Origin: Candidatus Martarchaeota archaeon
GTDB taxonomy: Archaea > Micrarchaeota > Micrarchaeia > Micrarchaeales > Micrarchaeaceae
Reading direction: 5' to 3'
Length of the DNA stretch: 20,144 bases
NCBI GenBank assembly: GCA_023485645.1
Contig: JAMCZM010000040.1
Span: 1-20,144, forward strand
Shown here one piece after another: positions 13,397-20,144 of the stretch; position 1 is the first letter of the stretch; every line of letters starts with the position of its first letter. The notes beneath the pieces are model-generated. The model was given only the letters and a program-made list of their open reading frames with translations. It had not been told where the DNA came from and searched no databases. A program made the position numbers and the translations under genes.

Positions 13397-14860
13397 ATGA
13401 ATAGCATTAAAAAGGATGTAAATAAACAGTTAAAGGAAAATTATAACGCATTACACGCTGTAATTAAAGACCAGTATATAAAAAAAGTTCCCTCTTATGC
13501 CAATAGCTTCTTTTTCACAATAGGTGTCTACTTACTTGAAATATTTGTAATACTTGCAGTTACTGGAATGGTAATAATGATATTTGGTGTACCGTGGGGA
13601 AGTACACCAGGACTTGGCCATTTTATAAGAAGCCTTCATTTATGGGCAGCGGAGGCGTTTGTAACACTAATATTCATACACTTATTCGTAAATTTTTCGA
13701 CATCAGCATTTAAAAACAAAAAAATTGTGTGGATAATAGGAAGCATAATGCTTTTTTTAGTGCTTTTAGAATTCGCATTTGGCATTGCGCTTCCGGGCGA
13801 TTTTATCTCACAGGCAAATGCCAGGGCAGGAGCTGATTTATGGAATGGAATGGGTTTAGGATTTTGGATAAACCCACTCAATTATGGCGCGGTTCTCGGC
13901 TGGCATATAGCAATAGTCCCGATACTGCTTATAGTATTGATGTTTGCGCATTACTCGATTGTAAAAAAACGCGGGCTGAGTATACCATATAGAAAGGATG
14001 TACCATATAGCATGGTGAATGCAGACCATAATGCAATGTATAGGAGAATGGCTTATATATTTGTCATAATATTTTTATTTGCAATATTTTTGCAAGCCCC
14101 ATATACGCAGCCTATGACAACACAAAGCATTGCAAAAAATTCACCAAATGACTTTGCGATAACATTACTTAATGAATTTAACTACAGCTCTACTACTGCC
14201 ACTTACCTTGACACTATAGACCCATACAAATTCGATACGCGAGAAGTATATGTGAATATACCATATTTGGAGTATATTAACACAACGCACAGAACAAATG
14301 AGCTTTATGTGTTTTATTCGGAAAACACGCTTATGCAAAATATGAGCATACATAGCGCATTTGCATATTTTAATAATAATGGAAGTATTGCCGGTGCTTA
14401 TAACTCAACAGATCCTCTAACAAATGTTATTGGAACATTAATATTAATTTCGCAAAACGGTTTATATGGACCCATACTACAATCAGAATCCAACAGTGGA
14501 GTAAATGCAACGTATACACTTTTATTACTATCAGATTCAAGTGCTTTTAACAGCAATCAGACACAAAATGGCATTCAAATATATCAATGGGGCATGCTTA
14601 CAATTGGAAAAGGAAATTGGGAGAGGTATATGGCGTACTGGCTTATACCATATAATCTACTTGAAATAGTAACTTCAAACATAACCTGGTGGAGCGATCT
14701 TGAAAATGGAACATTAGCGCTGATAGCATTTGTGATACTAATGTTTGTACCGTATATACCAGTAATAAAAGACATTCCGGATAGATTAAAATTATATAAG
14801 ATATTCTGGAATAAGTATACAGTACCTGAGATGAAAAATAAAAAGAAAATTAGAAAATGA
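13397..14860 (+). CDS. b6-type cytochrome b with large outer domain
   Basis: A 487-residue di-haem cytochrome b, normally the quinol-oxidising core of a bc complex in the cytoplasmic membrane. Seen: four helices (about 41-63, 80-100, 111-130, 166-188) carrying haem ligands His81 and His95 (14 apart) and His170 and His185 (15 apart, as in b6), plus ALPGDFISQANARAGADLW between helices 3 and 4. A fifth helix (about 218-236) exports a segment of about 200 residues (240-435) rich in N-x-S/T sites, and a final helix (438-457) returns to a basic tail. The PEWY-type Qo motif of subunit IV is not found, and this outer region matches nothing I know. No Rieske, cytochrome c or oxidase gene is visible. 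An orphan electron-transfer role is possible. Confidence 0.88.
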   Translation: MNSIKKDVNKQLKENYNALHAVIKDQYIKKVPSYANSFFFTIGVYLLEIFVILAVTGMVIMIFGVPWGSTPGLGHFIRSLHLWAAEAFVTLIFIHLFVNFSTSAFKNKKIVWIIGSIMLFLVLLEFAFGIALPGDFISQANARAGADLWNGMGLGFWINPLNYGAVLGWHIAIVPILLIVLMFAHYSIVKKRGLSIPYRKDVPYSMVNADHNAMYRRMAYIFVIIFLFAIFLQAPYTQPMTTQSIAKNSPNDFAITLLNEFNYSSTTATYLDTIDPYKFDTREVYVNIPYLEYINTTHRTNELYVFYSENTLMQNMSIHSAFAYFNNNGSIAGAYNSTDPLTNVIGTLILISQNGLYGPILQSESNSGVNATYTLLLLSDSSAFNSNQTQNGIQIYQWGMLTIGKGNWERYMAYWLIPYNLLEIVTSNITWWSDLENGTLALIAFVILMFVPYIPVIKDIPDRLKLYKIFWNKYTVPEMKNKKKIRK

Positions 14861-14905
14861 TATGCCTAAAATACTATTATAAAAGTCATATAGTACAACA
14901 TAAGG

Positions 14906-14916
14906 TTTTTTAATAT
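14906..14916 (+). promoter_or_regulatory. TATA element of the AAA/DUF4143 ATPase gene
   Basis: TTTTTTAATAT ends 20 bases before the ATG at 14936 with no Shine-Dalgarno between, indicating a leaderless transcript. Confidence 0.45.
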
Positions 14917-14935
14917 TATCATACAATATAGTATT

Positions 14936-16198
14936 ATGGATTTAAAAAGTATTATTAAGGAGCAACGATGGGAACTTGAGAACATACAAAAGACAGAGCA
15001 TATAATTTTAAGAGAAGGATTGCAGGAAGCCGAATCGTATCTCGCACACCCAAATGTGCTCGTAATTACAGGTATAAGGCGCTGTGGAAAATCAATATTT
15101 TCATATCTAATTGAAAAAACACATAAATTCGGTTACATAAATTTTGATGATGAACGCTTATTTGGGATTGAATCAAAAGATTTAGATTCTATCTTGCAAG
15201 CAATTTATGAGCTATATGGAACATTAGATTATTTGGTTTTAGATGAAATACAAAATGTGAGTAATTGGGAACTTTTTGTTAATAGATTAAGACGCACAAT
15301 GCGCGTAATACTTACCGGGAGTAATTCGAATTTACTCTCTAGTGAACTGGCTACACACATAACAGGAAGATACATAGAAAAACGGCTCTTTCCTTTCTCA
15401 TTTAAAGAATACCTCATATTCAATAAATTTTCAATTTCCAATGCATATACTACAGTAGAAAAAGCGTTAATAAATAAAATGCTTGATAATTACCTTGTTA
15501 ATGGGGGCATGCCAGAAACATACAAATTCGGCAAACAAATACTTCTAAGAACATATGATGATATAATAACCAAAGATGTAGTCGTAAGACGCAAAGTCAA
15601 AAAAAGTAATGAACTTAAAAAACTGGCAAAATATCTTATAACAAATGTGGCAGAGGAATTTTCATATAGAGCACTTGGCAGTGCCACTGAAATAAAGAAT
15701 GTCTCTACAGTAACGAAATGGGTGTCTTATCTTGAAGAGTGCTTTTTAATATTTAAATTAGAAAGATTTGACTTTAAATTAAAACAACAATTCATAGCTC
15801 CAAAAAAAATATACTGTGTGGACCCCGGGCTTGTAGAATTAATAGGATTCAAATTCTCCGAAAATAAAGGAAGGGTAATAGAGAATGTGGTTGCCATCCA
15901 GTTGCAACGTAAGAAAGAGAAAATAATTGATTTAGAAGTATATTATTGGAAGGATCACTCCCAGAAAGAAGTTGACTTTGTCTTAAAATCAAAAAGTGTT
16001 ATAACAGAACTGATTCAAGTTAGTGCCATATCCAGAATCGATGAATTGAAAGAAAGAGAGATAAACGCATTGCTTGCGGCGAGTGCTAAACTTAAGTGCA
16101 ATACTTTAACCATAATAACAATGAATTTAGATGATGTCATAAAAATTAGGGAGAAAAAAATAACATTAATCCCATTATGGAAATATTTATTAGAATAA
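14936..16198 (+). CDS. AAA-family ATPase with DUF4143 domain
   Basis: A 420-residue ATPase of the type widely repeated in archaeal genomes. Seen: Walker A ITGIRRCGKS (44-53), DDERLF, Walker B DYLVLDEIQN (98-107), the sensor strand VILTGSNS (124-131), THITGRYIEKRLFPFSFKEYL with the arginine-finger-like GR, and YLVNGGMPE. The C-terminal third is DUF4143: KIYCVDPGLVELIG, then ENKGRVIENVVAIQLQ, YYWKDHSQKEVDFVL and VITELIQVS. This region has the layout of a PD-(D/E)XK nuclease fold, but the expected final E-x-K is ELIQV (Gln instead of Lys), so nuclease activity is doubtful. The cellular role of the family is not settled; some act like toxin-antitoxin or defence modules. No partner gene is adjacent. 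The 16199-16281 gap is T/A-rich and lies between two convergent genes. Confidence 0.9.
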   Translation: MDLKSIIKEQRWELENIQKTEHIILREGLQEAESYLAHPNVLVITGIRRCGKSIFSYLIEKTHKFGYINFDDERLFGIESKDLDSILQAIYELYGTLDYLVLDEIQNVSNWELFVNRLRRTMRVILTGSNSNLLSSELATHITGRYIEKRLFPFSFKEYLIFNKFSISNAYTTVEKALINKMLDNYLVNGGMPETYKFGKQILLRTYDDIITKDVVVRRKVKKSNELKKLAKYLITNVAEEFSYRALGSATEIKNVSTVTKWVSYLEECFLIFKLERFDFKLKQQFIAPKKIYCVDPGLVELIGFKFSENKGRVIENVVAIQLQRKKEKIIDLEVYYWKDHSQKEVDFVLKSKSVITELIQVSAISRIDELKEREINALLAASAKLKCNTLTIITMNLDDVIKIREKKITLIPLWKYLLE

Positions 16199-16281
16199 AC
16201 AAAAATTATTATTTAGTTATGAAAATCTTTATTATAAAAAACATATTTTATTATTCATATTAACCTGTTACTTAATCTAAA

Positions 16282-17001
16282 TTAGCCTCCTCCGCTTGAG
16301 TAACCCCTAATCGCTTTATCAAAGCCCAATTTTGATACTGCAATAATGATAAACAGTCCAAAAACTGATATTATTGCAAATATCGGATTTATAACCCCTA
16401 GTAACGCTTGTATAGGATAATAAACAGCAAAACCAATTGGGAGTATAAGCGTGAATATAAGCTGTATTCCAATGCCATATATGGCCAATGGATAGGAATT
16501 GGCCGAAAATGAAATATTTAGCATGCTATTTGTAAATTGGGCGGAATTCATAAATAGGTAAGCGAGTACGGTTATAAACAAAAACAGCATTACAATCGCT
16601 GCAATGCCTATTAACATACTGAAAATAAACATTACGATAGATAACAATTGTAATTTTAAGTTTACAAGCGAATATATTATTAGCAATAATGAACCTATTG
16701 GCCCTGCAACACCCGTTAGATTCCCAGAATAACCAGATAGTATGCATGTTATTTTGCCAAATGGCCTAATTAAATATTTATCAAGCTCCCCAGCGCGCAT
16801 ACCATCTACGATATTCCATGCAATAATAAAATACCATACAAAGCCAATTATAAATCCAGAGGTATTAGCAAGCAACAATAGTTGATAATAATTCCACCCT
16901 GCAATAATCCATATTAAGCCCTGCAACCTATATGTAAAGAATTCCTTCCAGTGATATTTTTGACATAACATAAAATACTTTATATTTTCAATAAATTCCA
17001 T
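16282..17001 (-). CDS. ABC-2 type permease, COG3694/DUF990 type
   Basis: A 239-residue membrane subunit of an ABC-2 exporter. About six helices are visible, with the family hallmark GMRAGELDKYLIRPFGKI after the second helix pair, the loop that contacts the ATPase. The C-terminus GYSSGGG is glycine rich, and the protein one gene upstream ends with SSAGG. The ATG at 17001 lies one base after that gene's stop, so they are co-translated. With the two neighbours it makes a complete transporter of the COG4586/4587/3694 group, whose substrate is unknown in most genomes. Confidence 0.9.
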   Translation of the reverse strand: MEFIENIKYFMLCQKYHWKEFFTYRLQGLIWIIAGWNYYQLLLLANTSGFIIGFVWYFIIAWNIVDGMRAGELDKYLIRPFGKITCILSGYSGNLTGVAGPIGSLLLIIYSLVNLKLQLLSIVMFIFSMLIGIAAIVMLFLFITVLAYLFMNSAQFTNSMLNISFSANSYPLAIYGIGIQLIFTLILPIGFAVYYPIQALLGVINPIFAIISVFGLFIIIAVSKLGFDKAIRGYSSGGG

Positions 17002-17002
17002 T

Positions 17003-17794
17003 TTAACCGCCTGCTGAAGATATTTTTTTCTTTACATGCCCCCATAAAAAATATCCTAAAACGCTTAACATTAAAAGCCAAAAAAGACCAAATAATATAT
17101 AATAGAGATAAGCGCTACTTGGAATTATTCCTATTAATATTGATGTTGGCACGTATATAAACATCTGAAATGGCAATAATAAAACTATGTTGCTCATATA
17201 ACTTGGAAAAAATGTCAATGGCATTATCGCGCCGCCTAATATAAATGCCACATTTGCAAGCAAAATCGACATGCCAAATGCTGATGTTGTATATATTGAA
17301 AGAGAGCCTATTATGAATTGTATTACGTTTATTATTGCATACCCGATAAGCACGATTATTATGAATGTAATAATTGAAAGTATACTTGTTGATATTCCTA
17401 AATAATAGAGCGCAAATATAATAGTAATAAACACAGGAGGCAGAACAAGCACATTATCCGCAAGAGACTCTAAAAAGACCATGTAAACATAATTCACGGG
17501 CTTTATTAGCGATTTAGCTATATTTCCTGTTTTTATATCATCCGATAATATCTTATCATTCTTCGAATCTATTATCAAAAATATCGCGCCGCCTATTACA
17601 AAATATGCATCAATTTGCATAAGGCTAAAAGAACCTATTTCTGATAAATGCCCCCCAATATATACTATATTCCATACGAATATCATAAGCATATATGTTA
17701 ATATTCTTCCGATTGTGTAGGTTAAATAATCCTTAAAGTATGCACTACTATCTTTTATTGATATCTTAAAAAATGCGATATATGGATTATCCAT
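17003..17794 (-). CDS. ABC-2 type permease, COG4587 type
   Basis: The second membrane subunit (263 residues, about six helices). It carries the family motif DDIKTGNIAKSLIKPVNYVY (about 84-103), the coupling-loop equivalent of the other permease. The start at 17794 is set by an 8-base overlap with the ATPase gene (ATGGATAA contains both this start and the ATPase stop), a strong sign of coupled translation. An earlier in-frame start at 17881 would lie deep inside the ATPase gene and is not needed. Function as a heterodimer with the COG3694-type subunit is inferred from the family. Confidence 0.9.
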   Translation of the reverse strand: MDNPYIAFFKISIKDSSAYFKDYLTYTIGRILTYMLMIFVWNIVYIGGHLSEIGSFSLMQIDAYFVIGGAIFLIIDSKNDKILSDDIKTGNIAKSLIKPVNYVYMVFLESLADNVLVLPPVFITIIFALYYLGISTSILSIITFIIIVLIGYAIINVIQFIIGSLSIYTTSAFGMSILLANVAFILGGAIMPLTFFPSYMSNIVLLLPFQMFIYVPTSILIGIIPSSAYLYYILFGLFWLLMLSVLGYFLWGHVKKKISSAGG

Positions 17795-18785
17795 CGCGCT
17801 CACCTTTTTTATCAAATGATTTATAGAGTTTTGATAGTACATAACTAAGATGCGGCTCGGATACCCTATAATCGAATACATGCTTGCTATTTAATATTTT
17901 TAAAAATTCCTTACTTTTAAGCATTGAAGGCCTTACTTCAAGTTTTGCCATATTATTAGTTTTCGATATAACGCGCCCATAGTGCATTAAATTTATTTGT
18001 GCTATATTTGTGCTATATAGTTCAACAATGCGGTTATCACCAAATATATGCTCCAATTTCTTTTTGGTGCCATCAAACTCCTTTCTACCCTTATTTATGA
18101 CAATCACATGATCAGCAATCTCTATATCCTCAACTATATGTGTTGTTAATAAGAAGGTCGTGCCTAATTTCTCTCTTGCGGTGAGTATTGCCTCTTTTAA
18201 TGCTGATTTTGATGGAAGGTCTACGCCTATTGTTGGCTCATCCAAAAATACAATCTTTGGATTGTGCAGCATTGATGCTACAAAATTGCATTTCATCTGC
18301 TCGCCAAGTGACATTGTCCTAACAGGCTTTTTATATACGTCTTTAAGAGAGAGCATTTTAAGATATAACTTAAGCCTTTTCTCAAATTCCTTTTCAGGTA
18401 TTTTATACATGCTTCGCATAAAATTAAACGTATCAATTGCTGGCAGATTCCAATACAATTGGCCGTGGGCACCAAGCACAACACCCATTTTTAATGCCAA
18501 TTTTTTCCTATCGTTATATGGTAATAATCCGTCAACTATTATTTGGCCGCTATCAGGATATAATATACCAGTCATCATTTTGATTAGTGTTGATTTACCG
18601 CTGCCATTCTTTCCGAGCAGAGCTACTATACTTCCTTTTTTTATATTAAGGCTTATATTCTTCACAGCGACCTTAATAACTTTTTTTCTTTTGAAACTAT
18701 TAAAAAAGCCTTTTTTAGAATTACTCTCGCTGACCTTATACTTCTTCATTACTCTATCAACTTTGATTATCACATTACTATCCAT
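17787..18785 (-). CDS. ABC transporter ATP-binding protein, COG4586 type
   Basis: A 332-residue ATPase that powers the adjacent permeases. Seen: Walker A LLGKNGSGKST (56-66), the characteristic segment MGVVLGAHGQLYWNLPAIDTFN of this subgroup, signature RTMSLGEQMKCNF, Walker B PKIVFLDEPTIGVD, and H-loop LLTTHIVED. The C-terminal 90 residues (after FDGTKKKLEHIFG) form a small regulatory domain. The ATG at 18785 has GAGGGGA at 18791-18797; a TTG at 18821 would add twelve residues with no support. A TATA-like CTTATATTG at 18852-18860 fits a leader of about 45 bases. The order ATPase, COG4587, COG3694 is the standard one for the system, which exports an unknown substrate. Confidence 0.94.
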   Translation of the reverse strand: MDSNVIIKVDRVMKKYKVSESNSKKGFFNSFKRKKVIKVAVKNISLNIKKGSIVALLGKNGSGKSTLIKMMTGILYPDSGQIIVDGLLPYNDRKKLALKMGVVLGAHGQLYWNLPAIDTFNFMRSMYKIPEKEFEKRLKLYLKMLSLKDVYKKPVRTMSLGEQMKCNFVASMLHNPKIVFLDEPTIGVDLPSKSALKEAILTAREKLGTTFLLTTHIVEDIEIADHVIVINKGRKEFDGTKKKLEHIFGDNRIVELYSTNIAQINLMHYGRVISKTNNMAKLEVRPSMLKSKEFLKILNSKHVFDYRVSEPHLSYVLSKLYKSFDKKGERDG

Positions 18786-18851
18786 AGTAATCCCCTCATT
18801 ATAGTTATGCCAAAAAAACAAGAAATGACACTACACACTAAAAAACAAGCG

Positions 18852-18860
18852 CAATATAAG
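18852..18860 (-). promoter_or_regulatory. TATA element of the ABC exporter operon
   Basis: Minus-strand CTTATATTG. A second A+T block at about 18900-18920 is a less well placed alternative. The 18786-18998 gap otherwise shows no gene; it has only an imperfect inverted repeat at about 18892-18916. Confidence 0.4.
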
Positions 18861-18998
18861 ATTAGCATACCATTGGAATCACTTAGTTGACATTATATGT
18901 ATAAAAAACATAATATAAAAAGATTTCCTATAAACCACATATTGGCAAACATTAGACTAAACCCATAACAGAGTACATTGAAGACTTTTATATATTAT

Positions 18999-19409
18999 TT
19001 AACCAGCAAAAATTAGGTCTTTTATCGGTTGCAACATATTGATAAAAATAAGCGTTGTCTGTCCTACCTCATATGTAGCTAGAGGTTTTATAACAAATAA
19101 CATTATAGAAACAAACAGACCACCTTTCTTAAGTATGCTCTGATGTTTTTTGATATCTTTTATTACTATTTTTATAAAGCTTTTGAATTCATAATTTATT
19201 GTATATATATGCCTTTTCCCTGAATTTTTATATATCACAATCTTACATTTCAAGAGTGTATTCAAATTATGCGATATATTAGTTTGTTCTATTCCCGTCT
19301 TTTTAGATAATTCACTAACGGATAGAGGCTTTTCTGTAAGCGCACTAAGTATCTTAAATCTACTCTTATTCCCTAGAGCATCAAATAGTACATTAGAAAA
19401 GTCACGCAT
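18999..19409 (-). CDS. ArsR-like winged-helix transcription regulator
   Basis: A 136-residue regulator. Residues 1-75 form a typical ArsR-type winged helix: LFDALGNKSRFKILSALTEK, the recognition region LSVSELSKKTGIEQTNISHN and LNTLLKCKIVIY, with the wing KNSGKRHIYTI. The metal-binding CxC of classical ArsR is absent; only Cys55 is in the DNA-reading domain. The last 40 residues include a hydrophobic stretch LFVSIMLFVIKPL (98-110), which could be a dimer helix or a membrane contact, unusual for the family. The ATG at 19409 is preceded by AGGT six bases away and by TATA-like AATATATAC. The gene is divergent from the DUF1059 gene, with a perfect palindrome at 19487-19502 between them, which it may bind. 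Confidence 0.87.
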   Translation of the reverse strand: MRDFSNVLFDALGNKSRFKILSALTEKPLSVSELSKKTGIEQTNISHNLNTLLKCKIVIYKNSGKRHIYTINYEFKSFIKIVIKDIKKHQSILKKGGLFVSIMLFVIKPLATYEVGQTTLIFINMLQPIKDLIFAG

Positions 19410-19486
19410 ACGGATACCTGATAGTATATATTGAACAGATAAGAATAAAAACCCACATATTTCAATATTTGATTAATTTTAATTAC

Positions 19487-19502
19487 GTTTACAAAAGTAA
19501 AC
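19487..19502. promoter_or_regulatory. Palindrome GTTTAC-AAAA-GTAAAC, candidate operator
   Basis: A perfect inverted repeat with 6-bp arms, placed almost midway between the starts of the ArsR-like (19409) and DUF1059 (19577) genes. ArsR-type dimers bind sites of this kind. Further related elements follow, ACATATGT (19501-19508) and two TTTTCATAT copies (19513 and 19528). No T-run follows it on either strand in the position needed for a terminator. Confidence 0.5.
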
Positions 19503-19576
19503 ATATGTAATATTTTCATATGATTTTTTTTCATATATTAATAAATAGTTTCTTTTTAATATAGTAACGTGATAGA

Positions 19577-19774
19577 ATGGCAGGAAAATATAGTTTTGCA
19601 GCAAAAAATGCAGGAAAACAGTGTAATTTTGAAGTATCAGCCGAAACAAGAGAAGAAGTGATAACAAAGGCAAAAGAACATGCAAGTATGTGCAACGTAT
19701 GTAAGGACATAAATGAACAGCAATTGAGTGCAGCAATAAAAGAAACCCCCCAAACTGCCCCGGCACAACAGTAA
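19577..19774 (+). CDS. DUF1059 family small protein
   Basis: A 65-residue protein of the DUF1059 family, common in archaea and bacteria, function unknown. Seen: the core NAGKQCNFEVSAETREEVIT (11-30) then KAKEHASM, the family pattern of one Cys, an acidic strand and the helix ending in HA. Here the usual xVHG after the helix is replaced by CNVCKD, so Cys16, His35, Cys39 and Cys42 could form a zinc-type site. The ATG at 19577 has GTGAT at 19569-19573 four bases upstream. The tail QTAPAQQ is disordered. Downstream, T-rich sequence with two TTGCCTATTT copies (19781, 19816) looks like termination. An antisense frame across this gene (19479-19766) is a shadow. Confidence 0.88.
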   Translation: MAGKYSFAAKNAGKQCNFEVSAETREEVITKAKEHASMCNVCKDINEQQLSAAIKETPQTAPAQQ

Positions 19775-19780
19775 ATAGAT

Positions 19781-19825
19781 TTGCCTATTTGTTTTATTTA
19801 ATTTTTATTTTTTAATTGCCTATTT
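19781..19825 (+). terminator. T-rich terminator region with direct repeat
   Basis: Two copies of TTGCCTATTT (19781-19790 and 19816-19825) flank long T-runs directly after the DUF1059 stop. Archaeal termination mostly uses T-runs without a stem, so this is a reasonable terminator; no hairpin is seen. Confidence 0.45.
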
Positions 19826-19853
19826 TTTAGCAAAGCTTTTATTAGTTAAATTG

Positions 19854-19862
19854 TTTTATAAA
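19854..19862 (+). promoter_or_regulatory. TATA element of the last gene
   Basis: TTTTATAAA sits 24-32 bases before the ATG at 19886, the distance expected for transcription starting at the ATG, so the mRNA is probably leaderless. Confidence 0.55.
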
Positions 19863-19885
19863 CTATAGTTGCTAGGGGCCTATTT

Positions 19886-20144
19886 ATGACATCTGATTCG
19901 AGTAGTATAAAAAAAGAATTAGTAGAATCAAAAATTATAGAAAATGAGGAAACGGTCCTAAAGGATAGAATAAAAATTCTAAATAAATATAAAAGCAAAA
20001 TTCCAACAGAAAAAAAAGAGAATATATTTGCTATTATGAAAAATAAGCTAAAAGCAAAATATGCATACTTATTTTTAATTTATATAATAATTGCGCTTGT
20101 CCTTTTTATCGGAGTTAGCTCAAAATTAAGCACAATTGCTCCGG
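19886..20144 (+). CDS. Membrane protein, 5' part only (runs off the window)
   Basis: Eighty-six codons are visible before the window ends, with no stop. The N-terminal 55 residues are highly charged and likely helical (KKELVESKIIENEETVLKDR then IKILNKYKSK), then one hydrophobic helix (YAYLFLIYIIIALVLFIGV) followed by SSKLSTIAP. The layout is a cytoplasmic tail followed by the first of perhaps many membrane helices. An oligosaccharyltransferase or other large membrane protein could begin this way, but nothing visible identifies the family. Confidence 0.65.
   Translation, partial: MTSDSSSIKKELVESKIIENEETVLKDRIKILNKYKSKIPTEKKENIFAIMKNKLKAKYAYLFLIYIIIALVLFIGVSSKLSTIAP

Noticed and set aside
18160..18804. 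Open frame of 214 codons antisense to the ABC ATPase
   Set aside because: The ATPase motifs on the minus strand are unambiguous; the plus-strand frame is a shadow caused by codon bias.
18892..18916. Imperfect inverted repeat near the ABC operon
   Set aside because: The arms differ by an offset and are wholly A+T-rich, so chance pairing is likely.
19479..19766. 95-codon minus-strand frame over the DUF1059 gene
   Set aside because: DUF1059 on the plus strand has a family match and a Shine-Dalgarno; the antisense frame has neither.
1..20144. CRISPR array, insertion sequence, integrase or phage genes
   Set aside because: No regularly spaced repeats, terminal repeats or transposase/integrase motifs were found in either strand by reading.

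Overview
The window looks like the chromosome of an AT-rich, small-genome archaeon. Support: TATA-type A+T elements about 25-30 nt before starts, several genes that appear leaderless (3117, 14936, 19886), and others with GGTGA/GTGAT Shine-Dalgarno sites matching archaeal 16S. Starts include TTG and GTG. Gene families are archaeal or shared: COG4586/4587/3694 ABC exporter, DUF4143 ATPase, YbjQ/UPF0145, DUF1059. A DPANN/ARMAN-like or Thermoplasmata-associated lineage is my inference only; no rRNA or marker protein is present to settle it.

Layout. (1) 1-3021, minus strand: the end of a glycan locus with three family-2 glycosyltransferases and the first codons of a GT4-type enzyme. The first 24 bases are an inverted copy of part of the nearest glycosyltransferase and break the GT4 gene, so the left edge is an inversion junction or an assembly/amplification chimera. 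(2) 3117-5733, plus: histidine phosphatase, a YbjQ-domain protein, a six-helix membrane protein and an orphan with hexapeptide-like periodicity. (3) 5723-9591, minus: a Gfo/Idh/MocA enzyme with glucose-6-phosphate-dehydrogenase-like traits, 6-phosphogluconate dehydrogenase, a MazG-like pyrophosphohydrolase and a membrane-anchored surface protein. (4) 9839-12893: a small orphan divergent from two tandem YbjQ paralogues, a nucleoside phosphorylase, and a short pyruvate kinase without the C-terminal domain. (5) 12932-16198, plus: HxlR-type regulator with a cysteine cluster, a b6-type cytochrome b with a large outer domain, and an AAA ATPase with DUF4143. (6) 16282-18785, minus: a complete three-gene ABC-2 exporter. 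(7) 18999-end: an ArsR-like regulator divergent from a DUF1059 gene with a palindrome between them, then the start of a membrane protein.

Working together: the Gfo-like enzyme and Gnd could form an oxidative pentose-phosphate pair, unusual for archaea; pyruvate kinase and nucleoside phosphorylase fit central and salvage metabolism; cytochrome b implies a quinol-linked electron chain, though no Rieske or oxidase gene is in view. The glycosyltransferases fit surface glycosylation, and the surface protein and cytochrome b outer domain are rich in N-x-S/T sequons. No tRNA, rRNA, CRISPR array, insertion sequence or origin was recognised, and no gene-free stretch exceeds about 220 bases.
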